Part shown: positions 11,475 through 24,614 of the stretch, in pieces
How the letters are laid out: every line of letters begins with the position of its first letter
Numbering within the stretch: position 1 is the first letter of the stretch
From: Gordionus sp. m RMFG-2023
Taxonomy: Eukaryota; Nematomorpha; Gordioida; Chordodea; Parachordodidae
Assembly (NCBI RefSeq): GCF_954871325.1
Contig: NC_088776.1
Span: 16,492,052 to 16,556,051 of the forward strand
Direction: 5' to 3'
Length of the DNA: 64,000 nt
Position numbers and translations under genes: made by a program
Notes under the pieces: model-generated
What the model was told of the DNA's origin: nothing
Databases searched by the model: none
The model's input: only the letters and a program-made list of their open reading frames with translations

Positions 11475-14400
11475 TCTATTCTCTCCTTTTTTGGGCTCTC
11501 GATTTGAAACGGTATAAATTGTTTTCTTATCCGTTTTGGATAACGGCTGCTTGTACTTTCGTTCTCTACCACCGTTTGCTCATTACTGTCGATTTTCATC
11601 TTATCATTTATGATGGTGTCTTTGTTTATTGAGTCTTGTATTGGGTCCATGTCTTTGGTCACCAATTCGTGTATAGGATCTATGTCTTTTGCTATCAAAT
11701 TTTGTATATGATCATTTTCATTCGTTTGTGGTGTAGTTTGCATTGTTTCTTCTTCTCTTCCCTTCTCTCTATTTTTTAAATCGGAGTTGTCGAACCTATG
11801 TTTTAAGGTAATATGTCTTCTCCATACCCCTAATTTGGTTTCAACTAAAAACGTCATTGGTCCTGTTCTTTTAACGATGATACCTGGTATTCAATTATCT
11901 TTTTTAAAATCTTTTGCATATATTTTTTCATTTATATTAAAAAAACCTGGTAACTGAGGTATATATGGATGAGGATAAACTGGTTTTATTAATTGTAAAG
12001 GTCCTATGGGTTGAAATTTAAGCATAATTTAACTTGGTAATTGTTTTGTGGTTATTGGCGTATTTCGATAATTAAACAAAAAATCTTGTATTTTATTATA
12101 ATCATTATGTTTTTTTTAAATTTTTTTAAAAGTTTGTACTAATCGCTCCGCTTCTCCGTTGGTTCTAAGGTGGTATGGGCCACTATATACATTTTTAATT
12201 GATAATTGTTTGCAAAATAAACTAAATTCTCTACTTTGAAATGGGGGGCCATTATCCGTAACAATCATATTGGGGTAACCGAAAATAGCAAAAAGTCTTA
12301 ACAACAATTTTCTTACTTCAGTAAAATTATTCGTCGTCATTTTTTGTATTTCAGGCCATTTACTATAACTATCTATTATTACTAGATATATATCTCCGAT
12401 AATTGGTCCGTCAAAATCTAAATGAATTCTTCCCCATGGTTTATTTGCGGAGGGCCATTTCCCTATGATCGTTTTATTGCTAGGATTATTTGTTTGACAT
12501 AATTCACAATTCTTACCGTGTAATTCGATATCTTCGTTAATATTCGGCCACCAAACGTTCTGTTGTGCCAATAATTTTGTTTTAGTATAACCCTGATGCC
12601 CCATATGTAAAAAAAGACAAAATATTTACTTGTAATTTTTTTGGAATTATGGTTCTTAATCCCCATAATATACACCCTGCCTCCATCGTGAGTTTATTTC
12701 GGCGCTGGAAAAACGGTTATAGATTTTCCTCTATTATCTTTGGCCATCCAGTTGTAAGGTAACGTGAAACCTTTGATAATACCGGGTCATTTCTTGTGTG
12801 TGCTTTTATATCTAACGCTGAAATAAATTGTGGAGCATCCGATACTATTAAATTAATATCTAACTCTTCCCAAGCAGATGGTTTACCGTCAATTGGAAAC
12901 CGGGAAAGCATATCCGCATTACTATTTTTTTTCGACCCTCGAAGTTGCAATTCATAATCATAATTTGCTAGTAGTAATGACCATCTTACTAATCTTGATG
13001 ACATATCTGTTATTCTTTTATGTGGATTAAGTAACGATATTAGGGGTTTATGGTCAGTAATGATAATGAAATGTCTGCCAATTAAATATTGTTTAAATTT
13101 AATTAATCCAAATATAATGGCTAAAGCCTCACGCTCTATCTGACTGTAATTTCGTTCGGCAGCATTTAATGTTCGAGACGCGTATCCAATCGGTTTTTCC
13201 TCGTTGTTAATGATATGAGATATAACTGATCTTATTCCATGTTGAGACGCATCAGCAGCTAGAATTATCGGTTTTTCCGGATTATAATGTGTTAAAATTG
13301 GTGCTTCTGATATTAATTTTTTAAATTTATTAATCACAATTGTTTCATTATTTGTCCATTTCCATGGCACATCTTTCCTTAAAAGCCTATATAATGGAGC
13401 GGCAATAGTCGAGAAATTGTTTATAAATTTTTGATAATAATTTATTATACCGATAAAAGCTTGTAATTATTTGACGTTTTTTGGTAATGGTGCGTCTAAA
13501 ATTGCATTGACATTCTTATTTGTTGTCGTGTTTCCCTCTTCGCTAACGGTCGAACCTAATAATTCAATCTTTTCTTTGAAAAAATCACATTTTTTAGATT
13601 TTATTTCATACCGTTTATTTCTAACGTCTTTAATACATTTATCAAATTTTTCTTGACTCTCAATTGATTCCCCCGTAATTATTATATCGTCCAAATATAC
13701 CGCTACTCCAGGTAATCCCTTTAATAATGAATCCATTGCTTGTTGAAAAATCGCTGGCGCTGAGGCTACCCCAAACGGAAGTCGTGTGAAATGATACAAT
13801 CCACTAGGCATGTTGATTACTAACAGCTTTTTTTGCCTCCTCATCTAGCTCTATTTGAAAATACGCTTCGGATAAATCTAATACTGTATATTTACACCCA
13901 TTACCGAGTGTGGCTAATAATTCATTAATTCTGGGTAAAGGATATTTATCTATCAAAATATTTGCATTAACCGTTTGTCTGAAATCACCACAAATTCGTA
14001 AAGATCCATCTTTCTTCAATATGGGTACAATCGGAGAAGCGATATTCGAGTATTTTAGTCTTTCTGAAACTCCCATGGATTCCAGTCGTTGTAATTCCGT
14101 TTCGAGTTTTGCCTTCCACGCAAATGGTATCGGTCTATTTTTCATACATTGAAACTGTGGGTTGGATTTTACCGCTAAACTGGCCTTAAAACCTCTTAGT
14201 AAACCTAATTTTTTAGTGAATAATAAGGAAAATTTATGTACAATATTATCCTCCCAAACCTCATTAACTATATTACATTGATTTATTTTTATTAATTTTA
14301 ATTTGTTTATTAGGTTTCTACCTATCAAGTTAATCCCATTGTTTACAATAATAAATTCATGATATATAACTTTATTCATATAATTAACGGGTAATATACA

Positions 14401-15365
14401 CTTACCTTTGATATTGATCATTACATTATTATAAGATTTTAAAATAATATCCGTTTTTGTTACTGGTATTTTTAAACGGTAAACGTCTTCTATATTCAAA
14501 ATGGAGACTGCCGAGCTTGTGTCAATTAAAAATTAAAAATAAATTTTATCTATCCATAATTTCACCTCAAATTTTTCTCGAGACTCCTCTGGAAATTCCC
14601 AATCCTCAAAAATTTCTCGCTCATTTTCTGGAACATCTATCGTTCGAATATATTCTTTCTTCCCACGATTCCTTCTGCATACTTTTTGTAAATGTCCTTT
14701 TATCCCACAATTATGGCAGATGGCATTCAAATTAGGGCACTTAGGTTTTATGTGATCTCCTAATCCACAACAATAGCAAATAATTTTTGATACTGATTTG
14801 TACTTGTCATACTGCTCCCTTGTTACTGTTTTTGAGATTTTATTTATCTCCTTCCCTGCAGATAATTTTTCATACGACATCATTTCTGTAGTCTCCATTG
14901 CCGTCGCGATTTGTATTGCACTTTCCCATGTCAAGTCCTGCGTGTTAATTAATTTCATTAATATTTTTCCATTATTAATTCCTGACACTAATTTGTCACT
15001 GTATTATACATCTCTTTAAATTCACACGTCTTTGCCTTTATCTTTAATTTATTAATATACTCTACGATGGTTTCATCTTTTTCTTGTTCCATTTTAAAGA
15101 AATAATATCTTTCTAAAATGAAGTTAGTCTTCTTCATATAATAATTTTTTAAAAGTTTAATTATGTCATATGATATTTACTCTAATGTCTTTGGCAAACA
15201 CAAATTAAATAATTTAGAATAAACCTCTAATCCAATATTCGCTAATAAAAATGATTTTTTGTCTTCTATTTTTGCGATTTTAAATATGAATTCCATTTTT
15301 GATAAATAAACTTCCATATTGCACTCCTTTATATTATATTTCTCCATTTGAAACGACTGCGCCAT

Positions 15366-15532
15366 TGTGATGAAACCAATTTTTATTATAAATTTAACAT
15401 CTTTTTACCTTCTGTACGGCAGTATATATATTTTACAAAACAAACAATTAATCGTCGTACACAATTAATAATATATATTTTTTAAATTCATCATATATTT
15501 AATTGCCTTTGAGGCTAATTGTTTCTATTACA
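15366..15532 (-). repeat. 5' LTR of the gypsy element, primer site overlaps gag start
   Basis: This is the 5' LTR in element orientation. The sequence directly inside it on the minus strand is ATGGCGCAGTCG. It looks at once like a tRNA primer-binding site (TGGCGC...) and like the first codons of gag (MAQSFQMEKY), leaving essentially no leader. Confidence 0.88.
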
Positions 15533-15539
15533 AAAACGT

Positions 15540-17380
15540 TCAATATCACGTGTCACGTATTTAAAACAGGAATTCATTTAGAACGTTGCACCGGCTCTAG
15601 CATTTTCGATGCTTCTCCTGGTGTCTTAACTCCATCATCTAAAAAAATATGTATATTAAATATTTTTTATTATACCTTTTTTGTTTATACAATTATAATC
15701 CTCTCCAACTATCGAATTTAGTATATTCATAACTAGATATTTTCAAAAAAGATTTAATATTAAATATATGAAAATATTACCCTTCATATGATTTTCTTCC
15801 GCATTAAGATTTAGATTTTTAATAGCTGGTTCCTGAAAATTTTCAACATTATCTAAAAAAAGGAATATTATTTAATAATAAAATCCATTGTATACCTTTT
15901 ATGGTACTAAAATGAAACTTTTCACTTGACCTGGGAACTGTTTAAAGTTATTAAATAAATTTTTAAAAGTTTTAACATTTTTTCTGTCCTGCTTTAATTG
16001 TGTCATCTTGATAAATATATAAATATAAAATTAATTTTTTTTAAAACTATAGCTTTTCTTGTAACATAATGTTTTATGTTACAAATATTTGGTCGGGTTT
16101 TTACCTGTTTCCCACTAGCACTTATTAGCTCTACATTGCCTAAATATTATAAATATTTTGTTGTTAAAAATCATAATTTATACTTTTGTCAATCCCAACT
16201 ATTGTAAAAGGACCCAGCCAAGGCCGTGTCATTTTTCCACCCTTCCTATCAGCTCTACGGCTGTTCCAGATAAGCACCTTATCATTTATTTTATAGGGAG
16301 CATTTTTCCCAGTATGGCGGGTTCTATAATCCCTCTGCTGCTTCAAGCTGGGCAAGATTAATATTGCCCATGGCAATATTATGTGTGTCCTGCATCTTGC
16401 AAACAATACTTTGAAAATGGTTTTCCCTATCTATCTCCTCAACATTGTCAGGATCTATATCATTTTCCTCATCATTCTTTAAATAGGGATATAATATATA
16501 GTATATAATTTATAATTGGTATACTTCATAAGCTTGTATTGCTTTTCTACCATACATCAGCTCAAAAGGCGTGAATTTCGATGAATCATGGCAAGATGTG
16601 TTATAGGCAAATAATATGCCAGGCAAGGCATCTGTCCAAACTAATTGATCATTTTCAATACACTTTAGAAGTGCATTCTGGATTGTTCTATTAACCCTTT
16701 CAACCATGCCATTTGCTTGAGGGTGATAAGCACTTGTCACCCTCTGCATGGTCCCCACGAGTTTGTGAAAATTAGTGCTAACTTCATTCACAAACTCCCG
16801 TCCTTGATCATTAATTTGAATCTTAAAACTAAAATTAATATTTTATTATCAAATAAATCATACTTTTGCCCTGCCATATGTGCATAGTAACGAATAAAGG
16901 AATTTCGATATTGATTTAGCTGTTTTATCCTTTAAAGGCATGGCTACAACATATTTACTGAAGTAATCAACAGCTACTGCAATATATTTATAGCCATCCT
17001 CACTTTCTGGCAAAGTACACAAATCAACTCCTATTTGTGACCATACCTTTTATAAAATAAAAGATTAATGTTATATATATTCTACTAGGAAAGAAGTTAA
17101 GCTTGTTAATGAACTTTAGTATGGTTAAAAATTGGGATTAAGGCTAAGTGAGAAAAATAATATAGGATAAGCTAAAAAAATGTCATTATAAATTATAATG
17201 TAAAAAGATTCAAAGGATAATTTAATAAATTTACTTACCACTTTATATGGTTGTAGATATACTGAAAAAAAAAATTCTATAGGGATGGCAGGTATAATAA
17301 ACTAACTTAAAATTTAAATGATACAATATGCGAAAATAACAAATTATAAAACAAGTGCCATATATATAATAGTGTCCAGT
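15540..17380 (-). mobile_element. KRBA2/Ginger-type integrase gene, copy 2 (inverted)
   Basis: This is the same protein family as copy 1, on the opposite strand, with the core TSAYHPQANGMVERVNR and C-terminal WNSRRADRKGGK and GPFTIVG. Further coding scraps towards 15.56 kb (VELISASGKQ, LDDGVKTPGEASK, MLEPV) suggest C-terminal exons. Upstream intron-like sequence also matches copy 1 (the gtggcacttgttttta region at 4.8 kb and 17.35 kb), so the two are copies of one element, not independent domesticated genes. The left end was invaded by the gypsy element ending at 15532. On the other side similarity stops near 17.37 kb. Missing N-terminal parts make it a broken copy. Confidence 0.7.
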
Positions 17381-17670
17381 GACCCCTACAACGGGCAACG
17401 GGGGGGGGGGGTCCGAAGCAACTGCTTCTATAAATTTCTATGGGGGTACTTCTTTTTTTTTAAATTTTTTATTTTAAAATTTATTTTTTTTTAAAAATTT
17501 TTATGGTCGATGTTTAGCAAATTAGTTTGTTATCCGATATTTTTTATCATAAAATTATTTTTCCACTTTCAAGATTTGGCGCAAAATTAAAATTTTATCA
17601 AAGGGAATAGTAAAAATTTAAATATTAAATCTTATATATAATCATTTATCATTTTTAGATCAGTCAAAAT
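17381..17670. other. Gap with a 12-base G run
   Basis: AT-rich apart from agtgacccctacaacgggca followed by a run of 12 G near 17400. No gene seen. The cagtgacccc start could be an element end, but I found no inverted partner. Confidence 0.4.
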
Positions 17671-19932
17671 ATGCCCAAAAATATTAACCAAAAAAAATAT
17701 AAATGCTTGATTAAAAATTGTACATATCATAATATAAGAGATGATAAATGGACAGATCATATTAGAAAAAGACATGGTGGGCTTAATTTTCACGAAATAA
17801 AGAAAAGCTTTGAAATAGTGGCTTTTAAGAATATTTCTCAAAATTGGACAAATAGCAAAGTAATTTTTTTTATTAAATATTTAATTGTTTATACTTATTT
17901 ATAAAGGGTATTAAAACACAATTTAAGAAAAAAGAAGTAAAAATTGGCAAATCAATGCTGTTGGTATAATAAATATTTTTATTAATATGATTATTTTTTT
18001 TAAAGTGTACTAATAATGAAAATATGTTAGAAGAAAATATTATATCTGACTCTGATAATGATCATAAAATTGGTGAACCAGAAGTTATTTTATTATTCTT
18101 ATTTTTTATCTACTCTAATATTTTTTATAGGCAGACATAGAGCAGAGATTTGACAATGATGAAGAACAAGTAATACCTATTATCTCTCTACTGGTAATAA
18201 ATATTAATTTATCTTTAAATTTTAATGAATACAACAGGAAGAAAAAGAACTTACACCCATTAAGATTAATTTGAGTATGGCTATGGAACAAGAACAAGGT
18301 GAAGAACCACAACCAAAATTTTTATTAAAACACAAAAGTAATACCATAAAGAATTATTTTCAAGTACAACATTAAAAAAATATTTATTATTAGATTATAT
18401 TTGTTTTAAAATTAATAGGCAAAAGATATTATTTTAAAAGATACTTCAATGTCAATGTCTACACACTCTTTTTCAGCTAAAGAAAAAGTTCAAGAAAAAC
18501 AAGTAATATAATATTTAAATAAATATAAATTTATAATTATTATCATGTCAAAGATAAATATTATGGACACTACTACAGTTACAGAAGAGGATCAACATCA
18601 AGAAGAGATGCCATCTGGATCTGGTGTTGTGGGATTGATAATAATGGAGAATAATGAGTTATCAAGATCAGCAAAAGAAGTTAAACCCCGATTTAATGTG
18701 AAATATATTATGTTTATTTTATCTTCCCTCCCCCTCCCTTTTCTTAGGAATCAAATGATCCCATCAATATTGTTGGAAAAAGAATTTAAAAATTTATAAT
18801 TGATAAATATCTAGAATTAGGAGCTCTCCAACCTAAACATTATTTATTCCCCAAAGATATTAATAATAGAAACAGATCCTTTAATGAAAGTTTTTATGAG
18901 AAAACTAATATTGACAAGAGCAAAGTTGCTAGAAATTGGATTACATATAGTATTAAAATGAATAAAGTTTTTTGCTTAACATGTCTATTATTTGGAGGTC
19001 CACACTCAAATTCAAAATGGACATGTGAAGGTCTTAATATATGGCAAAATATTAATCGTGATATTATTGTGCATGAATCTTCACAGGCACATATGATGGC
19101 CGATTATGGAAGGCTTTCTCACAATAAAAATTCCATATTACAATTTATAATACCCCAAAAGGAATGTGTCGATAATAACCGTTATATCGTTAGAATAATA
19201 ATAAGATGCCTAGGATATTTAATATCTCGCAATCAAGCCTTCTGGGGGAACAAGCAACAAGATGGCAATATGATGAGCCTTATTAAACTTATTGCAGATT
19301 CTAAGCCTGTTCTTAAAATGTATATACAAGAAAATGAAGAAAGAAGAAGTGAGAAAAAAATTAAGGGATTAAAATCTAAATTATATTCAAATCTGTTATC
19401 ATATAATAACATAAATATTCTTATTGAAACCATGAAAAATATGGTTATAAAAAAAATTCAAAAGGAGATTGAATTCAACAGGTGCTATTCAATTATAGTT
19501 GATGGCACATATGATGTATCGAAATCAGAAGCAATAGCTTTGATAGTGAGATATGTTGAAAATAGCGAGACACCTAAGCCCGTTAAAAGGCTGATAGACA
19601 TTTATTGTACGGGAAATACAATGGGCCTCGATATTAAAAAGAATATAATATCCAAGCTTGGCTCCATGAATCTACCCCTCGAATTCCTAGTGGGGCAAAG
19701 CTATGATGGCGCCTCAAACATGAGTGGAAGAATTAATGGAGTGCAGGCTTTGATTAGAGCGGAGGCGCCAAAGGCAGCTTTTATTTGGTGCTATTGTCTT
19801 CGATTAAATTTAATAGTTGTTCAATTATGCCAATCAGTAAAAGAGCTGCGAAATGTCTTGGGAATATTAGACGAAATTTACGTATATTTTAATGGTGTTA
19901 AAAGATATGAAGTGCTCAAAACATGTCAGTGA
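17671..19932 (+). pseudogene. ZMYM1/hAT-like transposase gene, multi-exon, truncated
   Basis: The gene opens with a C2H2-type finger (CLIKNCTYHN...DHIRKRHG), passes through acidic, Gln-rich exons, and reaches the large body of the ZMYM1-like (TTF-type/DUF4371) hAT transposases: NKVFCLTCLLFGG, VHESSQAHM, CYSIIVDGTYDVSKSEA, VGQSYDGASNMSGR. Coding pieces are separated by GT-AG gaps of about 44-55 nt, for example 17.86-17.91, 17.96-18.00, 18.08-18.13, 18.20-18.24, 18.36-18.42 and 18.51-18.56 kb. Those I checked leave the frame in phase 0, commonly after a CAA or GAA codon. An in-frame stop sits just after VGKRI near 18796, and the frame ends at KTCQ, before the hAT dimerisation domain. It is therefore a truncated transposon gene. 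I found no terminal repeats. Confidence 0.72.
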
Positions 19933-20480
19933 TTTACTGACAAAATTACATAGATTTTTACGCATCAAGAATACCACTCGGTAATATTATCTTAATTGTT
20001 TCGATATATAATGTTTATTTTATATTTATAGAAGCTGGCTAACATCATATAAGTCCTTTCTTTTTATAGAGTCGATAATTACTTCACCATTGTGGGAATG
20101 ATGAAATAATTTACCATTGAGCATTTTATATCTAGCGGCTTTGACACGGAAATTTCTTTTTTTCTCCATGGTTGCCAGCTAAATATAGCGGATACTTCTT
20201 GTGTAAAATGAAGTTTTTTATTTCTTCAAAATCTTTTATATTTAAAAATATGAAATAAAAAAAAATTTAAAGATATAAATAATATATTTAAAAATAAGAA
20301 ATAAATAATATATTTAAAAATAAGAAATAAATAATATAATTAAAAATAAGAAATAAATACTTGTTTCTAAATCTAATGTCATTTGCAAATACAGGAAATA
20401 CAACTAAAAATTATCTTAAATATAGAAATAAATAATAAATTTTCTTAAAAATATAGAAATAAATAATAAATTATGTGATA
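19933..20480. other. AT-rich gap with one small minus-strand frame
   Basis: Mostly ataagaaataaataatat-type repeats (about 20.22-20.46 kb). A 47-codon minus-strand frame at 20027-20169 begins MEKKRNFRVKAARYKMLNGK. It could be an N-terminal exon of the integrase family, which has similar RYKVxxGKLYY segments, but the match is too short to call. Confidence 0.35.
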
Positions 20481-20705
20481 CGTGATATATTGCGGATACA
20501 ACAGAGCTTTTTCCTCAAAAAAAAACCATCAAACTGGATAATTAATTTGGGTGAAGAAAATGAGGAGCCCTTCACACGTTTGTGGGCAAGCCGCACGTAC
20601 TTGTATGCACAACAGTTCGAAAACTGTTATTTAAACGTCTACAGGCTAATAACAAAAGAAGTTGGACAAAACAAAAGCCTATACCCGAGAATTACAAAAT
20701 AATTT
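20480..20705 (-). mobile_element. LINE 3' end, truncated copy
   Basis: The reverse complement matches the 3' UTR of the LINE at about 11.10-11.29 kb. Shared blocks are acaagtacgtgcggcttgcc, cacaaacgtgtga, gctcctcattt and agctctgttgtatcc, with the same 3' terminus. The rest of the LINE is absent, as expected of a 5'-truncated insertion. Confidence 0.8.
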
Positions 20706-21555
20706 AATTATTTTAAGGGTGGGAGGTGGCTGATTTTAAGCTTAAAATCTACTATCGATATTTAGATTAATGTTTTCATATCAATTGCAAAATAACCTAA
20801 AAGAGAAAAAGAAATTAAGTATATATTATTTAACTTCTTGTGAATATTTCAATTTGGTTAATATGGTTATAATTGCATAATGTAATGTTAAATTACCTAA
20901 TTATAAAACAATATATATAGAATAAAAAAAACTTGATAAAAAGATCTTAATAATATTTTAAATCTTTAATAAAAAGTCTTAATGAACAAATCTTAATAAT
21001 ATTTGGAGTCTTTAAAATTCAAACTTTCATAAAAAAATATTTTTTAAGAAAATTTCATGGAAAAAATTAATAATGATAAAATATTTTTTCAATCTATAAT
21101 TCCAATCTTCTTGATTGACATTTTAGATAAAAAAATGTTTTCATATTATAAAAATTACAATAAAACTAGGACATGTCACAAAATTATTATCCCTAAGAAT
21201 TTCGCTATCACATAGAACACAGTTTAAAATAAAGATACCGAATTTGATATGACTTAATTTCAGATATAAAATATGGGTATGGTGAAAGGTTTTACAATTT
21301 TATTTTTGTGTATAGTGAATAAAAATGTGATTAATGAAAATTTATTACTTTCATGATGATAAAAATGTGATTAATGAAAATATATTACTTTCATGATGTA
21401 AATCTTTACATTGCAGTAGTTATACTCATCGACATAAATATAAATGTAGTTTGGCAATTAAGAGTTATTTAAAACACTTGTGTATCTTTTAATGATGAAA
21501 TAATGGGTTGCTTGTAAGTTAGGAATCTAAAAATAAAAATGTGATTAATGAAAAT
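20706..21555. other. AT-rich stretch, small duplications only
   Basis: No gene seen. A unit of about 40 bp (aaaatgtgattaatgaaaat then attactttcatgatg) occurs twice at 21.32-21.40 kb and once more in part at 21.53 kb, at the edge of the LINE-derived unit. Confidence 0.5.
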
Positions 21556-21567
21556 ATATTACTTTTA

Positions 21568-22948
21568 TCATATCATATCATATTATACACTGGGGAGACA
21601 TCCCACAATTAAGTGGGCACTCCACCACCCCATAGAGGGCGTCTCCAGTGCAGTGAATTTGCATTCACCGTTTGGCAGAAAATTTACCCTACTGTCTGGG
21701 TCCCGTTTAATTTGAGTGGGATGACGGGTACCACTCGTGGATAAGCCAGGATCCACAAAGTTGACAGTAATTTACCCTACTGTCAGGGTCCCATTTAATT
21801 TGAGTGGGATGACGGGTACCACTCGTGGATAAGCCAGGATCCACATTGTAAATAATGTTTATTTATTAAAAAAAATAAGATAGGAATATGTATTAGAAAA
21901 AAGGGGGGGGGATGATTAAGGAGTAAAGAGGAAGAAGAATTAGTTTTTGTAATTTATTTATTTATTTTGTTTTGTTTTCTCTTCTTTTTTTTTTAAATAT
22001 TATTGGTAATAAGAGATTCTTGTGTTAAAATAATGTTAAAATCATATTGATCAAGGAGTTTCCTAAGTATAGTTGTTTTTGAAAGTAGGCCAGGAATGTT
22101 GTAGGAGTAGATTGTTAGATTTTTGAAAATTGACATAATATAAATTTTAAAGTAAATTGTAAGATAAATTTGAATTTTGAAATAGAAAAAAAAATGGGGA
22201 AAAAATAAGCAGACGATACTTGGAAAATTGAAAAAGCAAAAAGCAGACAAGAGAAATGATAAATAAGAAAATATCCATGAAATTGAGTTTTAAGAGAGGA
22301 TTAAAGTTAAATTTTGTTTATTAAATGTTGATTTATATTATTTTGTTTAAATTAAGTTAATAAGATTAATATATAGAAAAAATAAATTGTTAAAGGAAAT
22401 AAATAATTGAAATAAAAGATAAATAAATGATTTATAATGGTACTTGCTAAACTTTATAGTAGCTTAGGTAAAGAATTGGAGAAGATAAGAAAGAATTAAG
22501 TTATGATGATTGAGATAAATTAGTAAATAGAGAAGAGAATTTATTACTTTGAATCTAGAAAAAATAAAAAAATTAATGAATAAAAGTAATAACTTGACAG
22601 ATATATTATGTATAATCCTCAGCAATTGAAAAAGAGTCTCATTACTCTCCCCATCTTCCATGCATTTGAAAGAATTTACTAGTTTTGATTCAGAAGAGTA
22701 GAAGTCAGGCTTTTCATGTCATAAAAAATGTAAGTAGTCGCAAAGTAAATATTTAAGGAATTTAGTGTGCTTGAAAATGAAATTGTGAGTGATAGAAGTA
22801 TTTGTAGAATTGATAGATATCATTATTTCTTGGAGGTGGCGATTTAACATCAGCCATTTTCCCGCAGACGAAAAAAGTCTTTCAAAAGTTGATTTCAATA
22901 TTTGACATAGACATTAAAGTTGCAAATAGAGCTTATGATAAAATAAAA
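21568..22948 (-). mobile_element. LINE-derived non-autonomous unit A
   Basis: Read on the minus strand, the unit starts near 22.9 kb with a short ORF1-like start (MADVKSPPPRNN). It then carries the first part of an endonuclease (LTIYSYNIPGLLSKTTILRK, TQESL; 21993-22250), and jumps to a conserved 3' end holding two imperfect 90-100-bp repeats (gtaccactcgtggataagcc on the + strand). It ends in a (tgata)n tail. The reverse transcriptase is missing, so it is an internally deleted LINE, spreading or duplicated in trans. The left flank atattactttta at 21556-21567 recurs at the right edge. Confidence 0.78.
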
Positions 22949-22961
22949 CATATTACTTTTA

Positions 22962-24293
22962 TCATATCATATCATATTATACACTGGGGAGACATCCCAC
23001 AATTAAGTGGGCACTCCACCACCCCATAGAGGGCGTCTCCAGTGCAGTGAATTTGCATTCACCGTTTGGCAGAAAATTTACCCTACTGTCTGGGTCCCGT
23101 TTAATTTGAGTGGGATGACGGGTACCACTCGTGGATAAGCCAGGATCCACAAAGTTGACAGTAATTTACCCTACTGACAGGGTCCCGTTTAATTTGAGTG
23201 GGATGACGGGTACCACTCGTGGATAAGCCAGGATCCACATTGTAAATAATGTTTATTTATTAAAAAAGATAAGATAGGAATATGTATTAGAAAAAAGGGG
23301 GGGGGGATGATTAAGGAGTAAAGAGGAAGAAGAATTAGTTTTTGTAATTTATTTATTTATTTTTTTTGTTTTGTTTTAACTTTTTTTTTTAAAATATTAT
23401 TGGTAATAAGAGATTCTTTTGTTAAAATAATGTTAATATCATATTGATCAAGGAGTTTCCTAAGTATAGTTGTTTTTGAAAGTAGGCCAGGAATGTTGTA
23501 GGAGTAGATTGTTAGATTTTTGAAAATTGACATAATATAAATTTTAAAGTAAATTGTAAGATAAATTTGAATTTTGAAATAGAAAAAAAATGGGGAAAAA
23601 ATAAGCAGACGATACTTGGAAAATTGAAAAAGCAAAAAGCAGACAAGAGAAATGATAAATAAGAAAATATCCATGAAATTGAGTTTTAAGAGAGGATTAA
23701 AGTTAAATTTTGTTTAAGAAAGAAGTTGTAATTATATTAAATGTTGATTTATATTATTTTGTTTAAATTAAGTTAATAAGATTAATATATAGAAAAAATA
23801 AATTGTTAAAGGAAATAAATAATTGAAATAAAAGATAAATAAATGGTTTATAATGGTACTTGCTAAACTTTATAGAAGCTTAGGTAAAGAATTGGAGAAG
23901 ATAAGAAAGAATTAAGTTATGATGAATTGATTGAGATAAATTAGTAAATAAAGAAGAGAATTTATTTCTTTGAATCTAGAAAAAATAGAAAAATTAATGA
24001 ATAAAAGTAATAACTTGACAGAGATATATTATGGGTTATGTATAATCCTCAGCAATTAAAAAAGAGTCTCATTACTCTCCCAAACATCTTCCATGCATTT
24101 GAAAGAATTTACTAGTTTTGATTCAAAAGAGTAGAAGTCAGGCTTTTCATGTCATAAAAAATGTATGTAGTCACAAAGTAAATATTTAAGGAATATAGTA
24201 TGCTTGAAAATGAAATTGTGAGTGATAGATATCATTATTTCTTGGAGGTGGCGATTTAACATCAGCCATTTTCCCGCAGACGAAAAAAATTTG
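22962..24293 (-). mobile_element. LINE-derived non-autonomous unit B
   Basis: A near-identical partner of unit A in direct tandem, with the same internal deletion. It is flanked by the 13-bp repeat catattactttta at 22949-22961 and 24294-24306. Relative to A it lacks about 70 bp at the outer 5' edge and carries several small indels, including one in the short ORF1-like start. The shared target means either two insertions at one site or a tandem dimer. Confidence 0.8.
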
Positions 24294-24306
24294 CATATTA
24301 CTTTTA

Positions 24307-24600
24307 GGATGTAAATCTTTAAATTGCAGTAGTTCTAAATAATGTTTCTTGATTGACAAAAATATTTTTCAAAAATAATGTTTCTTGATTGACATGAACA
24401 CTTTTTCAAAAATTTATCATTATAAAAATTACATTGATCTAAATATACTCTGATATGTAAATACATTATAATCGAACAATATAATCTGAAAATACTCCAC
24501 AAATAAGCGTAAAGGAGTATATAAAAAAATGGAGTATTTTTAAAACGTTACACCGGATGACAATCGACCTTTTAGTAACATTTTTAAGAATTGATAAAAT
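24307..24600. other. AT-rich gap leading into the OTU element
   Basis: Contains a duplicated aataatgtttcttgattgac (24.34-24.40 kb) and then ggagtatttttaaaacgtta followed by caccgg near 24.53-24.56 kb. Nearly the same motif recurs in direct orientation at 25.74-25.77 kb and in part at 15.57 kb. It may mark an end of the transposon family. Confidence 0.5.
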
Positions 24601-24614
24601 TAATTTTTTAATTT

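Larger units (their letters stand above)
11307..15532 (-). mobile_element. Ty3/gypsy LTR element with both LTRs, broken
   Basis: A 4.2-kb element is bounded by two LTRs of about 168 bp with TG...CA ends and flanked by the 5-bp direct repeat aaaac on both sides. Parts on the minus strand, 5' to 3', are: gag from 15365 downward with two zinc knuckles (CYCCGLGDHIKPKC, CHNCGIKGHLQKVC) near 14.7 kb; reverse transcriptase (VYLDDIIITG) near 13.4-14.0 kb; RNase H (ITDHKPL) near 12.7-13.4 kb; integrase (HLDFDGP, VTDNGPPF) near 12.1-12.6 kb; and an acidic tail near 11.45-11.85 kb. The coding part is broken at roughly half a dozen places. The two LTRs differ at only about eight positions, so the insertion is not ancient. 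Confidence 0.93.
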
